Origin: Sphingobium sp. CCH11-B1
Lineage (GTDB): Bacteria > Pseudomonadota > Alphaproteobacteria > Sphingomonadales > Sphingomonadaceae
DNA: 64,000 nucleotides
Assembly (NCBI RefSeq): GCF_001556865.1
Contig: NZ_LSJY01000029.1
Coordinates: 1 to 64,000, forward strand
Direction of reading: 5' to 3'
In this document: positions 46,281 to 54,084 of the stretch, piece after piece
Layout: every line of letters begins with the position of its first letter
Numbering within the stretch: the first letter of the stretch is position 1
Program-made: the position numbers and the translations under genes
The notes under the pieces: model-generated
The model's database searches: none
What the model saw: only the letters and a program-made list of their open reading frames with translations
What the model was told of the DNA's origin: nothing

Positions 46281-48233
46281 ATGGATTTTCGAGATAGTGG
46301 ACAAGGTGGCGACGTGGCGACTGTGATGGATGACCTGCTGGAAACGGCCCTGGCGGAAACGGCAAAGAGCGATGCGCCGGCCGCGTCGGCGAAACCCGGT
46401 GATAAGGCGGCGGACCTCTCTTCCTCGGCGATCCAGGCGCGTCGTTTCCATGTGGACACGGACGCCTCGCGCGACGCGCTGCTGACCGAATTTGGCAAGG
46501 ACACGCTGAACGACCGCTACCTGCTGCCCGGCGAAAGCTATCAGGACCTGTTCGCCCGCGTGGCGGCGGCCTATGCCGACGACGCCGATCATGCCCAGCG
46601 CGTCTATGACTATATCTCGAAGCTGTGGTTCATGCCGGCGACGCCGGTCCTGTCGAACGGCGGCACCGGGCGCGGCCTGCCGATCAGCTGCTATTTGAAC
46701 AGCGTCGACGACAGCCTGGAAGGCATCGTCAACACCTGGAACGAGAATGTCTGGCTCGCTTCGCGCGGCGGCGGCATCGGCACCTATTGGGGCAATGTGC
46801 GCGGCATCGGCGAGCCGGTGGGCCTCAATGGCAAGACCAGCGGCATCATCCCCTTCGTGCGGGTCATGGATTCGCTGACCCTCGCGATCAGCCAGGGCAG
46901 CCTGCGCCGCGGATCGGCCGCCTGCTATCTCGACATCTCGCACCCGGAGATCGAGGAGTTCCTGGAAATCCGCAAGACCAGCGGCGATTTCAACCGCAAG
47001 GCGCTGAACCTCCACCATGGCGTGCTGCTGACCGACGAGTTCATGGAGGCGGTGCGCGATGGCGCGGAATTCAATCTGCGCAGCCCCAAGGACCAGTCGG
47101 TTCGGGGCACGGTCAACGCCCGAGCCCTGTTTCAGAAGCTGGTCGAGGTGCGCCTCGCCACCGGCGAGCCCTATATCGTCTTCAACGACACCGTGAACCG
47201 GATGATGCCCAAGCATCATCGCGACCTTGGCCTCAAGGTATCCACGTCGAACCTGTGTTCGGAAATCACCCTGCCGACGGGTCGCGACCATCTGGGTCAG
47301 GATCGCACGGCGGTCTGCTGCCTGTCGTCGATGAACCTCGAAACCTGGGACGAGTGGAAGGATCATCCGACCTTCGCGGAAGACATCATGCGCTTCCTCG
47401 ACAATGTGCTTCAGGATTATATCGACCGCGCCCCGCCCGAAATGGCGCGCGCCAAGTACAGCGCCAGCCGCGAACGGTCCGTGGGCCTGGGCGTCATGGG
47501 CTTCCACAGCTTTCTTCAGGCGCGCAACATCCCGTTCGAAGGCGCGATGGCCAAGTCGTGGAACCTGCGCATTTTCAAGCATATCAACGCCAAGGTGAAC
47601 GAGGCGTCGATGCTGCTCGCGCATGAGCGCGGCCCGTGCCCGGACGCCGCCGATCAGGGCGTGATGGAGCGGTTCAGCTGCAAGATGGCGATCGCGCCTA
47701 CCGCGTCCATCTCGATCATCTGCGGCGGCACATCGGCCTGTATCGAGCCGATCCCGGCCAACATCTACACGCACAAGACGCTGTCGGGCAGCTTCGCGGT
47801 CAAGAACCCCTATCTCGAAAAGCTGCTGGTCGCCAAGGCGAAGGACAGCAGCGCCGTGTGGAACTCGATCCTGGAAAAGGGCGGATCGGTCCAGCATCTC
47901 GACTTCCTGACGCCCGAAGAAAAGGACGTGTTCAAGACCAGCTTCGAAATCGACCAGCGCTGGCTGCTCGAACTCGCGGCCGACCGCACGCCCTATATCG
48001 ACCAGGCGCAGTCGCTCAATCTGTTCATCCCGGCGGACGTGGAGAAATGGGATCTGCTCATGCTCCACTTCCGCGCCTGGGAACTGGGCATCAAGTCGCT
48101 CTACTATCTGCGGTCCAAGTCGGTGCAGCGCGCGGGCTTCGCCGGCGGGGTGGAAGCGGACAACACGATCGACGCCCCCAAGTTCGAAATCGGCGAGACC
48201 ACCGACTATGATGAATGTCTCGCCTGCCAGTAA
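46281..48233 (+). CDS. nrdA: Ribonucleoside-diphosphate reductase, large (alpha) subunit, class Ia
   Basis: Reduces ribonucleotides to deoxyribonucleotides. 650 residues with no N-terminal ATP-cone, so dATP inhibition through that domain is absent. Active-site signatures: GLPISCYLNSVDDSLEGI, the loop SRGGGIGTYWG, NLCSEITLP (radical Cys and partner Asn/Glu) and the C-terminal redox pair ECLACQ. The first 55 residues are Ala/Asp-rich and not conserved. The small subunit gene nrdB starts 415 bases downstream with a reversed gene between. Confidence 0.96.
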   Translation: MDFRDSGQGGDVATVMDDLLETALAETAKSDAPAASAKPGDKAADLSSSAIQARRFHVDTDASRDALLTEFGKDTLNDRYLLPGESYQDLFARVAAAYADDADHAQRVYDYISKLWFMPATPVLSNGGTGRGLPISCYLNSVDDSLEGIVNTWNENVWLASRGGGIGTYWGNVRGIGEPVGLNGKTSGIIPFVRVMDSLTLAISQGSLRRGSAACYLDISHPEIEEFLEIRKTSGDFNRKALNLHHGVLLTDEFMEAVRDGAEFNLRSPKDQSVRGTVNARALFQKLVEVRLATGEPYIVFNDTVNRMMPKHHRDLGLKVSTSNLCSEITLPTGRDHLGQDRTAVCCLSSMNLETWDEWKDHPTFAEDIMRFLDNVLQDYIDRAPPEMARAKYSASRERSVGLGVMGFHSFLQARNIPFEGAMAKSWNLRIFKHINAKVNEASMLLAHERGPCPDAADQGVMERFSCKMAIAPTASISIICGGTSACIEPIPANIYTHKTLSGSFAVKNPYLEKLLVAKAKDSSAVWNSILEKGGSVQHLDFLTPEEKDVFKTSFEIDQRWLLELAADRTPYIDQAQSLNLFIPADVEKWDLLMLHFRAWELGIKSLYYLRSKSVQRAGFAGGVEADNTIDAPKFEIGETTDYDECLACQ

Positions 48234-48282
48234 GCGCCAAGCGGTGAGCGGCGCGGCGGAGCGATCCGCCGCACCCTCCGCC

Positions 48283-48546
48283 TCATTCTTCCTCTTCGAA
48301 CGTCACCGCAACGTCGGCATTGGCGCTCAGGCGCACGGTGCCGTCGCTCTCGACCTCCGCGATAAGGCCCTGGCTGATATAGTGATGATGCCCTTCATGG
48401 CTCCCGGTAGCGCCCTCGATTTGCGCTCCGCTGTCCTTCTTGGTCAGCTTGATGCGATCACCCTCGACATGGTCGACGGTGCCCACATGGACGCCGTCGG
48501 CGCCGATGACTTCGGCATGTTCCTTGATTTGGGTCAGATCGACCAT
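48283..48546 (-). CDS. DUF2171 family protein
   Basis: Small acidic protein of 87 residues: MVDLTQIKEHAEVIGADGVHVGTVDHVEGDRIKLTKKDSG, a His-rich middle (SHEGHHHYI) and IAEVESDGTVRLSANADVAVTFEEEE. The fold resembles PRC-barrel-like domains; function unknown. It lies on the opposite strand between nrdA and nrdB. Longer in-frame extensions upstream are antisense to nrdB and are rejected. AGGAG-like sequence is not obvious before the ATG. Confidence 0.85.
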   Translation of the reverse strand: MVDLTQIKEHAEVIGADGVHVGTVDHVEGDRIKLTKKDSGAQIEGATGSHEGHHHYISQGLIAEVESDGTVRLSANADVAVTFEEEE

Positions 48547-48648
48547 GATGTTTCTCCCGTGCCGGAAATGGCGTCGCTTGAACGCCCCGCTTCCGCCTCG
48601 GTTTCCACCGCTCTTCTTTCGTAACGATTTCGCCCCGGAGTAACCCCC

Positions 48649-49701
48649 ATGCCCCTTCTCCAAGCCTCCAAGGTCTACAAGCCCTTCGAATATCCCTGGG
48701 CCTATGAATATTGGAAGCGCCAGCAGCAGCTCCACTGGCTGCCCGAGGAAGTGCCCCTGGGCGAGGATTGCCGCGACTGGGCGCAGAAGCTCTCCGACCA
48801 TGAGCGCAACCTGCTGACGCAGATCTTCCGCTTCTTCACCCAGGCGGACGTGGAGGTGCAGGATTGCTACCACGAAAAATATGGCCGCGTGTTCAAGCCG
48901 ACCGAGGTCAAGATGATGCTGACCGCGTTCAGCAACATGGAAACGGTGCACATCGCCGCCTACAGCCATCTGCTCGACACGATCGGCATGCCCGAAACCG
49001 AATATAGCGCCTTCATGCAGTATAAGGAGATGAAGGACAAACACGACTATCTGGCCCAGTTCGGCGTCGACACGGACGAGGATATCGCCAAGACGCTCGC
49101 CATGTTCGGCGGCTTTACCGAAGGGCTGCAACTCTTCGCGTCGTTCGCGATGCTGATGAACTTTCCGCGCTTCAACAAGATGAAGGGCATGGGCCAGATC
49201 GTCAGCTGGTCCGTCCGCGACGAAACGCTCCATTGCGAAGGCATCATCCGTCTGTTCCACGCCTTCGTCAAGGAACGCGACTGCCTGACTCCGGCGGTCA
49301 AGGACGACATCATGGACATGTGCCAGAAGACCGTCCGGATCGAGGACGCCTTCATCGACCTCGTCTTCGAAATGGGGCCGGTGCCGGGCATGACGCCCAA
49401 GGACATCAAGAAATATGTCCGCTACATCGCCGACTGGCGGCTGGGCCAGCTCGGCCTCAAGCCCATCTACATGATCGACGAGCACCCGCTCCCCTGGCTC
49501 ACCCCGCTGCTGAACGGCGTGGAGCATGCCAATTTCTTCGAAACCCGCGCGACCGAATATTCGAAGGCCGCGACGCGGGGCCAGTGGAACGACGTCTGGG
49601 ACGCCTTCGACCGCCGCCAGAAGATCAAGGGCGGAGAAGCGGCGAACGCCGACGAGGAAGGCCCGGACATGTTCAAAGCCGCGGGGATCGCGGCGGAGTA
49701 G
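48649..49701 (+). CDS. nrdB: Ribonucleoside-diphosphate reductase, small (beta) subunit, class Ia
   Basis: Provides the tyrosyl radical and diiron site. 350 residues with the iron ligands in RFFTQADVEVQDCYHEKY, TVHIAAYSHLLDTIG (the radical Tyr is in AAYSHL) and WSVRDETLHCEGI, and the C-terminal binding tail rich in acidic residues (ADEEGPDMFKAAGIAAE). RBS GGAGTAA precedes the ATG. It pairs with nrdA although separated from it by the reversed DUF2171 gene, so it needs its own promoter or read-through. Confidence 0.96.
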   Translation: MPLLQASKVYKPFEYPWAYEYWKRQQQLHWLPEEVPLGEDCRDWAQKLSDHERNLLTQIFRFFTQADVEVQDCYHEKYGRVFKPTEVKMMLTAFSNMETVHIAAYSHLLDTIGMPETEYSAFMQYKEMKDKHDYLAQFGVDTDEDIAKTLAMFGGFTEGLQLFASFAMLMNFPRFNKMKGMGQIVSWSVRDETLHCEGIIRLFHAFVKERDCLTPAVKDDIMDMCQKTVRIEDAFIDLVFEMGPVPGMTPKDIKKYVRYIADWRLGQLGLKPIYMIDEHPLPWLTPLLNGVEHANFFETRATEYSKAATRGQWNDVWDAFDRRQKIKGGEAANADEEGPDMFKAAGIAAE

Positions 49702-49907
49702 GATTATTAAATGGAAATAGGAGGAAAATATGACCTAGGTTGAGAAATATTAAATCGCCAACCACCCTCGAAAGACACGCCTCGCCGGTTTTTTTAGATC
49801 CTTAAGAATGGCGGAAGAGAGATCAACCAGACCACCAGATTTCTTAAGCCTACATATGCAGCGAGAACTAAGATCGATTAGAGGGGTAAAACTGCAAGGA
49901 TCTTTTT
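49702..49907. other. Lower-GC intergenic segment after nrdB
   Basis: 206 bases, visibly richer in A+T than the surroundings (for example AAATATTAAAT and TTTTTTAGATCCTTAAG). I see no convincing gene before the 49908 start. It may mark an inserted islet continuing through 50.1 kb. Confidence 0.45.
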
Positions 49908-50078
49908 ATGCTGAACCTCAGTGTAATCCAAGATCGGAGTGGTTATTGGGTTTGGGAAGTTTTTGATGATGAGGATGTGTATCTTCGTTCTGATCGTGCC
50001 TTTGCTGCCGAACAGCAGGCATGGGAAGATTTGCGAGATGCAACGCATTTGATCAAAAATCATCTCCCCCTCAACTGA
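49908..50078 (+). CDS. Short orphan protein, 56 residues
   Basis: A complete short gene: ATG at 49908 with AAGGA seven bases upstream, TGA at 50076-50078. The product begins MLNLSVIQDRSGYWVWEVFDDEDVYL and continues RSDRAFAAEQQAWEDLRDATHLIKNHLPLN. It is acidic, with an aromatic N-terminal half that looks like beta strands and an amphipathic helix, and unusually AT-rich codons (GAT, CTT, GTT). No family recognised. It lies just before a DUF4160-DUF2442 pair and may belong to the same mobile islet. Confidence 0.6.
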   Translation: MLNLSVIQDRSGYWVWEVFDDEDVYLRSDRAFAAEQQAWEDLRDATHLIKNHLPLN

Positions 50079-50141
50079 ACCGATCGGTGCGGATGAGCAC
50101 GCAAGCGCTTGTTCGCACCACCGGTGAGAATGTATCGAACG

Positions 50142-50411
50142 ATGCCCATCATTTCCCTCTTCTTCGGCATCGTCATCCGCATGTATCATGACGATCATCC
50201 GCCGCCGCATTTTCACGCCAGCTATCAGGGCTTCGAGGCGTTCGTCGCGATCACCACCGGCGAAATCATCGCCGGCAGCCTCCCCAAGAAGGCGGCGCGG
50301 ATCGTGCGGCAATGGGCGCTGGACCATAGGGATGAACTCATGGCAAACTGGGGCCGCAGCGAAGCTCTGCTGCCGATGGAGATGATCCCCGGAGCCGACC
50401 TTGATGATTAA
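50142..50411 (+). CDS. DUF4160 family protein
   Basis: Protein of 89 residues with the hallmark MPIISLFFGIVIRMYHDDHPPPHFHASYQG, followed by FVAITTGEIIAGSLPKKAARIVRQWALDHRDELMANWGR. DUF4160 proteins are usually encoded next to DUF2442 proteins in toxin-antitoxin-like pairs, which is the case here; the biochemical role is unknown. An ATG at 50130 is possible but family starts favour 50142. It overlaps the next gene by eight bases. Confidence 0.88.
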   Translation: MPIISLFFGIVIRMYHDDHPPPHFHASYQGFEAFVAITTGEIIAGSLPKKAARIVRQWALDHRDELMANWGRSEALLPMEMIPGADLDD

Positions 50412-50667
50412 GATCACTCATATCCGCCCTTCTGGCCCGGCCCGGCTGGATCTGACGTTCAGCGACGGCAGCGTGGCGCAATGGTCGGCGGATACGCTCA
50501 TCGCCCGCAATACCGAATTGACCGCACCACTGGCGGACCCCACCTATTTCAGTCGCGCCTTTATTGAAGCGGGAGCGCTGGCATGGCCCAACGGCCTGGA
50601 ACTGTCACCATCCGCGCTCCATAAAAAGCTGAAAGAGATGGGCGCGCTGCATAGGGCGGCGGCCTGA
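50404..50667 (+). CDS. DUF2442 family protein
   Basis: Protein of 87 residues: MIKITHIRPSGPARLDLTFSDGS, then FSRAFIEAGALAWPNGLELSPSALHKKL. This is the DUF2442 pattern, with the conserved WPNGLELSPxxL near the C-terminus. Starts inside the end of the DUF4160 gene, so the pair is coupled. Some related domains bind DNA near their partner; a partner-antitoxin role is inferred only. Confidence 0.88.
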   Translation: MIKITHIRPSGPARLDLTFSDGSVAQWSADTLIARNTELTAPLADPTYFSRAFIEAGALAWPNGLELSPSALHKKLKEMGALHRAAA

Positions 50668-50685
50668 ACATCGGCGCTCATCCCC

Positions 50686-50877
50686 ATGCTCCCCACGCCC
50701 CGCCTTCGCACCCTCTTCACCAGCCGCTGGTTCGCGCTGCTGTGGGCGGTGCTGGTGATCCTGACGGCGATCAACTTCGTGGGTGCGAACGATGATAGGC
50801 CCGCCGACGCCGCTAACGCCACCGCCGCCGACGGCCTCACCAACGACCAGCGCGCCGCCATCGCCAATGCGCTCTGA
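50686..50877 (+). CDS. Small single-pass membrane protein
   Basis: A 63-residue protein with one membrane helix (WFALLWAVLVILTAINFVGA) and a short alanine/aspartate-rich tail. The start is 18 bases after the DUF2442 stop, so it may be cotranscribed. No family recognised. Supported by the clean hydrophobic segment and positive-inside N-terminus (RLRTLFTSRW). Confidence 0.6.
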   Translation: MLPTPRLRTLFTSRWFALLWAVLVILTAINFVGANDDRPADAANATAADGLTNDQRAAIANAL

Positions 50878-51180
50878 AGCCCGCGCAAGGACGCGGTCCT
50901 GACGCATCCCTCCGCTGTCCTATTCCGCCCCTTCCATGGCAGATATCCGGTTGGAAGAAGGCCGGGCCAGCGCCCCGGCCCGCGCAATAATGATGCGCTG
51001 ATAGGAAAGAAAAGCCACGATCCTGCGGGAAATATGCGAAGTTAAGCGGGCGAAATCCTATTTTTGGCCCGGTCGTGCCGCGGCCTGACAGGAGGCTGAA
51101 CGGCCGGTTTTGTTCCGTTCATGCAACATAGATCATCCGTGCGGGTTCTTGTCTCACATCAGGAGCAAGGAACCATTCTC
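50878..51180. other. Intergenic region with inverted repeats
   Basis: 303 bases without a gene. A GC-rich hairpin (GCCGGG 50961-50966 with CCCGGC 50974-50979) may terminate the upstream gene. A 7-bp inverted repeat, TGAACGG (51097-51103) and CCGTTCA (51115-51121), lies upstream of the next gene. I see no coding region or RNA gene. Confidence 0.5.
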
Positions 51181-51711
51181 ATGACTTTTTCGATCAAGCG
51201 CGCCCTTATCGGCCTGTCGATCGGGGCGATGACGCTGACCGGCGTCGCCGCCACGCCGTCTTTCGCCCAGCCGAACCGCGCCGACCGTGAATATCGCCGC
51301 GACGTGCGCGACGCGCGTCAGGACTATCGCCGCGATGTCCGCGACGCGCGCAAGGATTACCGTCGCGACGCGCGCGACGACCGCAGGGAAGATCGCCGCG
51401 CCTGGCGCAACTATGACTGGAACCGGCCCGATCCGCGCTACGGCCGGAGCTATCGTCCGGACCGCTACTATACAGCCGGCGCGCCGATCCGCGTCGATCG
51501 CCGCACGCGCATCTATCGCGGCTATGACAACCGCTATTATTGCCGCCGCTCCGACGGGACGACCGGCCTGATCGTGGGCGCGGCGCTGGGCGGCCTGCTC
51601 GGCAACCAGATCGCGCAGGGCCAGTCCAACCTGCTCGGCACGCTGATCGGCGGCGGCGCGGGCGCGCTGCTGGGGCGGGAGATCGATCGTGGCGGCGTGA
51701 GCTGCCGCTAA
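51181..51711 (+). CDS. RcnB-like/glycine-zipper surface protein with Arg/Asp repeats
   Basis: Exported protein of 176 residues. A signal peptide spans about 1-29 (KRALIGLSIGAMTLTGVAATPSFA). Residues about 35-70 are imperfect repeats of YRRDVRDARxD, giving a charged zwitterionic region, then a proline/tyrosine-rich part resembling RcnB (WNRPDPRYGRSYRPDRYYTAG) and a C-terminal glycine zipper (GLIVGAALGGLLGNQIAQGQ...GTLIGGGAGALLGREID) that may insert in a membrane. The ATG at 51181 follows AAGGAACC-containing leader. Confidence 0.82.
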   Translation: MTFSIKRALIGLSIGAMTLTGVAATPSFAQPNRADREYRRDVRDARQDYRRDVRDARKDYRRDARDDRREDRRAWRNYDWNRPDPRYGRSYRPDRYYTAGAPIRVDRRTRIYRGYDNRYYCRRSDGTTGLIVGAALGGLLGNQIAQGQSNLLGTLIGGGAGALLGREIDRGGVSCR

Positions 51712-52310
51712 GCCGCGCACCAGGGATGGCGGCTGCCATCCCATGAGCGGGCGAGTCCTTCGGTGACCAGCATGGTCCCGATCGACTCGCCTCCGCGCGT
51801 GACGACCCCAAGCGAGCGCCCGTAGCGATCGGCATCCCGGTCGCCCCGTTCCAGCGAGAAGGGGCCGGCGTTCATCAGCGCCTGAAGCCGCTGCGTCGCC
51901 CGCGCGCCGAGTTCGCCCTCCGCAACGCAGCGAGGGCCGTGGGTTTCGGGCGTGTCGATGTCGGCGATGCGATATTTCTCGCCCCGGAACCAGAATGTGT
52001 CGCCATCGACGACGCAGTTCGTCCCGCCCCCGCTATGACAGAGGCCGAACCGTGCCGAGAGCGTGTCCACCGGCGCGCCGGTCGTCAGCGGCGCGCCTGG
52101 CGCATGGCGGGCGATCCAGTCCGGGCCGAACCAGCCAAGCAGCAGCGCCAGGCAGAGCATGTAGGCGATCGCCGGTCCGCTCAGCCCGCGCCGCGCGGGG
52201 GCAGGGCGCAAGCGCAGCGCATTACCGCCGCGACGCGCCTCCGCCGCCCATGTCTGTTGCACCCTGTCGCGCCGCGCCGGCCCGCGCCGCCCTGTTGTTC
52301 GTCTCGCCAT
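51708..52310 (-). CDS. Membrane-anchored thermonuclease-family protein
   Basis: Staphylococcal-nuclease-fold protein of 200 residues. After an Arg-rich N-terminus and one membrane helix (IAYMLCLALLLGWFGPDWI) comes the SNase core: CVVDGDTFWFRGEKYRIADIDTPETHGPRC with catalytic Asp and Arg, and ERGDRDADRYGRSLG with the second Arg. Likely a periplasmic or extracellular nuclease; the anchor makes it membrane-bound. Convergent with the upstream gene, sharing four bases. GTG/ATG start ambiguous in the Arg-rich tail. Confidence 0.85.
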   Translation of the reverse strand: MARRTTGRRGPARRDRVQQTWAAEARRGGNALRLRPAPARRGLSGPAIAYMLCLALLLGWFGPDWIARHAPGAPLTTGAPVDTLSARFGLCHSGGGTNCVVDGDTFWFRGEKYRIADIDTPETHGPRCVAEGELGARATQRLQALMNAGPFSLERGDRDADRYGRSLGVVTRGGESIGTMLVTEGLARSWDGSRHPWCAA

Positions 52311-52458
52311 CAGGCGAGCCTAGCGCGCGTCGCCTCAAGCGAGCGTTAAAGATGGTCCGGTTTTCACCCGCTATGGCGACGTTCCGATTTGACGCCGATC
52401 AATGCCGCGCCGGCGCGCGCTGCCATGCTGGGGCATCCTGTCCGAAATGGAGCCGAAG

Positions 52459-52869
52459 ATGAACGCCGCCGCGCCGCCCACCCCCTATGTCCGCATCGGT
52501 GGCGAGCCGATCGTGCGCGGCATTGTCGATCGCTTCTATGATCTGGTCGAAAGCGACCCCGCCTACGCGCCGCTTCGTGCCATCCACGCCGCCGACCTGG
52601 GGCCGGTGCGGCATGGTCTTGCGCGTTTCCTGTGCGGCTGGCTGGGCGGGCCGCGCGACTGGTTCGATCGCGGGTCATGCATCATGTCGCTGCACCGGGC
52701 TTTCCCGATCACGCCCGCGCTGGCGGATCAATGGGCCATGGCGATGACCCGCGCCATCGCCGGGGACGATGATATCGACCCCCTGCTGGGCGACGCCATG
52801 GCCGAAGCGCTGGGGCATATGGCGCGCGGCATGATCAATTTCGGCCTGAACGACAGCGCCGCCGCCTGA
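52459..52869 (+). CDS. Truncated hemoglobin
   Basis: Heme protein of 136 residues of the truncated globin family. The N-terminal helix GGEPIVRGIVDRFYDLVESDPAYAPLR, the loop FLCGWLGGPRDWFDR and the proximal His in CIMSLHRAFPI are in the right places, with the C-terminal helix MAEALGHMARGMINFGLN. Candidate roles are oxygen/NO handling; the subgroup is not resolved. The ATG at 52459 is five to six bases after GGAG; an ATG at 52447 adds four residues. Confidence 0.85.
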   Translation: MNAAAPPTPYVRIGGEPIVRGIVDRFYDLVESDPAYAPLRAIHAADLGPVRHGLARFLCGWLGGPRDWFDRGSCIMSLHRAFPITPALADQWAMAMTRAIAGDDDIDPLLGDAMAEALGHMARGMINFGLNDSAAA

Positions 52870-52878
52870 CGCCCCGCG

Positions 52879-53190
52879 TCAGGGCAGGTCGTCCTCATCT
52901 GCGTCCTCGCTATTGCCGAAAATCTCCTCCTCATCGTCCATCTGCGCCTCGCCGGCGTAGGCGTCCATATCGATCCGGCCGGACCGGTTCATCGCCTCCA
53001 TCCTCTCCACCAGATCCTCGGTATCGTCGGGGATGATCTGCGCCGGGTTGGGCCGGCCGCCGCGCTCGCTGTCTTCGCTAAGGTCGATCGAGCGGGTGAC
53101 GGCGTCGTCGGCGACGTCCTGCGCCTGCGCGCCGCTGTCGTCCTGCTCGCTATTTTCTTCCAGTTCGCGGTCGGGAACGGGACGATCCAT
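52879..53190 (-). CDS. Acidic hypothetical protein
   Basis: Intrinsically disordered-looking protein of 103 residues, very acidic (Asp/Glu runs such as MDDEEEIFGNSEDADEDD) with an N-terminus MDRPVPDRELEENSEQ. No domain recognised and no signal peptide. The strong composition bias, a Shine-Dalgarno (AGGAGACATGCC-like, GGAGAC before the ATG) and the absence of any competing frame support it. Convergent with the globin gene. Confidence 0.65.
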   Translation of the reverse strand: MDRPVPDRELEENSEQDDSGAQAQDVADDAVTRSIDLSEDSERGGRPNPAQIIPDDTEDLVERMEAMNRSGRIDMDAYAGEAQMDDEEEIFGNSEDADEDDLP

Positions 53191-53331
53191 GGCATGTCTC
53201 CTTGACGCTGTGGGTTGCGTGATGCCTCAACGGTCCGCCCCGCCGGCTGTTCCGGGACAAAGCGCTGGACAGGGGCGGGTGCAGGGGGCAAAGGCGCTAC
53301 CGATCCTTTCGCACCGCAGCAGGAATCCTCC

Positions 53332-53712
53332 ATGCCCCGCCAGCTCATTTCCTCCGGCTCGCCCTTCGAGGCGCAGGTCGGCTATTCGCGCGCCGTCGTC
53401 CAGGGCGACTGGTGCTTCGTCGCCGGGACCACCGGCACCGATCCTGCAACGAAGACGATGCCCGACGATGTCGTCGAACAGGGGCGCAACGCGCTCGCGA
53501 CCATCGGCCGGGCGTTGGCGGATGCGGGCTTTTCCTTCGCGGACGTGGTGCGCGTCACTTACTATATCACCGACGCTGCCTATTGGGACGTGATGGGCGA
53601 TATTGCCGGACCCGTGTTCGGCGACATTCGCCCGGCGGCCAGCTGCGTCGTCGCCGGCCTCGTCAAGCCGGAAATGAAGATCGAAATCGAAGTCACCGCC
53701 TTCAAAGGGTAA
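53332..53712 (+). CDS. RidA family reactive-intermediate deaminase
   Basis: Trimeric imine/enamine deaminase family protein of 126 residues. Motifs: GYSRAVVQGDWCFVAGTTGTDP, the helix ALADAGFSFADVVRVTYYITD, and the C-terminal RPAASCVVAGLVKPEMKIEIEVTA carrying the catalytic Arg and Glu. Removes toxic 2-aminoacrylate-like intermediates. AGGA precedes the ATG at a good distance. It starts a likely operon with the Spx-like gene 15 bases after its stop. Confidence 0.92.
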   Translation: MPRQLISSGSPFEAQVGYSRAVVQGDWCFVAGTTGTDPATKTMPDDVVEQGRNALATIGRALADAGFSFADVVRVTYYITDAAYWDVMGDIAGPVFGDIRPAASCVVAGLVKPEMKIEIEVTAFKG

Positions 53713-53727
53713 CAGGGATCGAGCAAC

Positions 53728-54084
53728 ATGATCACCATGTACGGCATCAAGAATTGCGACACGATCAAGAAAGCCCGCAACTGGCTGGACAATGAACGCG
53801 TCGCCTATGGATTCCACGACTACAAGGTCTCGGGCGTCGACAAGGAACGCCTGGAAGAATGGGTGATGGAGCATGGCTGGGAAACCATCCTCAACCGTTC
53901 CGGCACCACCTTCAAGGCGCTCGACGCGGGCGACAAGGCGCATATCGACGCGGACAAGGCGATCGCCCTCATGATGGCCAACCCGTCGATGATCAAACGG
54001 CCGATCCTGGACACGGGCAAGGGCACGGTCGTCGGGTTCAAGGCGACGACCTACGAAACCGCGTTGCAGGGCGTGAAGGCGTGA
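53728..54084 (+). CDS. ArsC/Spx family thioredoxin-like protein
   Basis: Small protein of 118 residues of the ArsC/Spx (YffB) family. MYGIKNCDTIKKARNWLDNERVAYGFHDYKVSG carries the single active Cys followed by Asp-Thr, and RPILDTGKGTVVGFKATTYETAL closes the fold. With one Cys and no second Cys it is unlikely to be an arsenate reductase; glutathione-linked thiol chemistry is inferred. Its stop overlaps the next gene (TGATG). Confidence 0.88.
   Translation: MITMYGIKNCDTIKKARNWLDNERVAYGFHDYKVSGVDKERLEEWVMEHGWETILNRSGTTFKALDAGDKAHIDADKAIALMMANPSMIKRPILDTGKGTVVGFKATTYETALQGVKA

Noticed and set aside
46206..48068. Minus-strand 620-residue frame opposite nrdA
   Set aside because: Antisense shadow; nrdA is certain by active-site motifs.
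48547..49527. N-terminal extension of the DUF2171 frame to 414 residues
   Set aside because: The extension is antisense to nrdB; the family protein starts at MVDLTQIKEH (48546).
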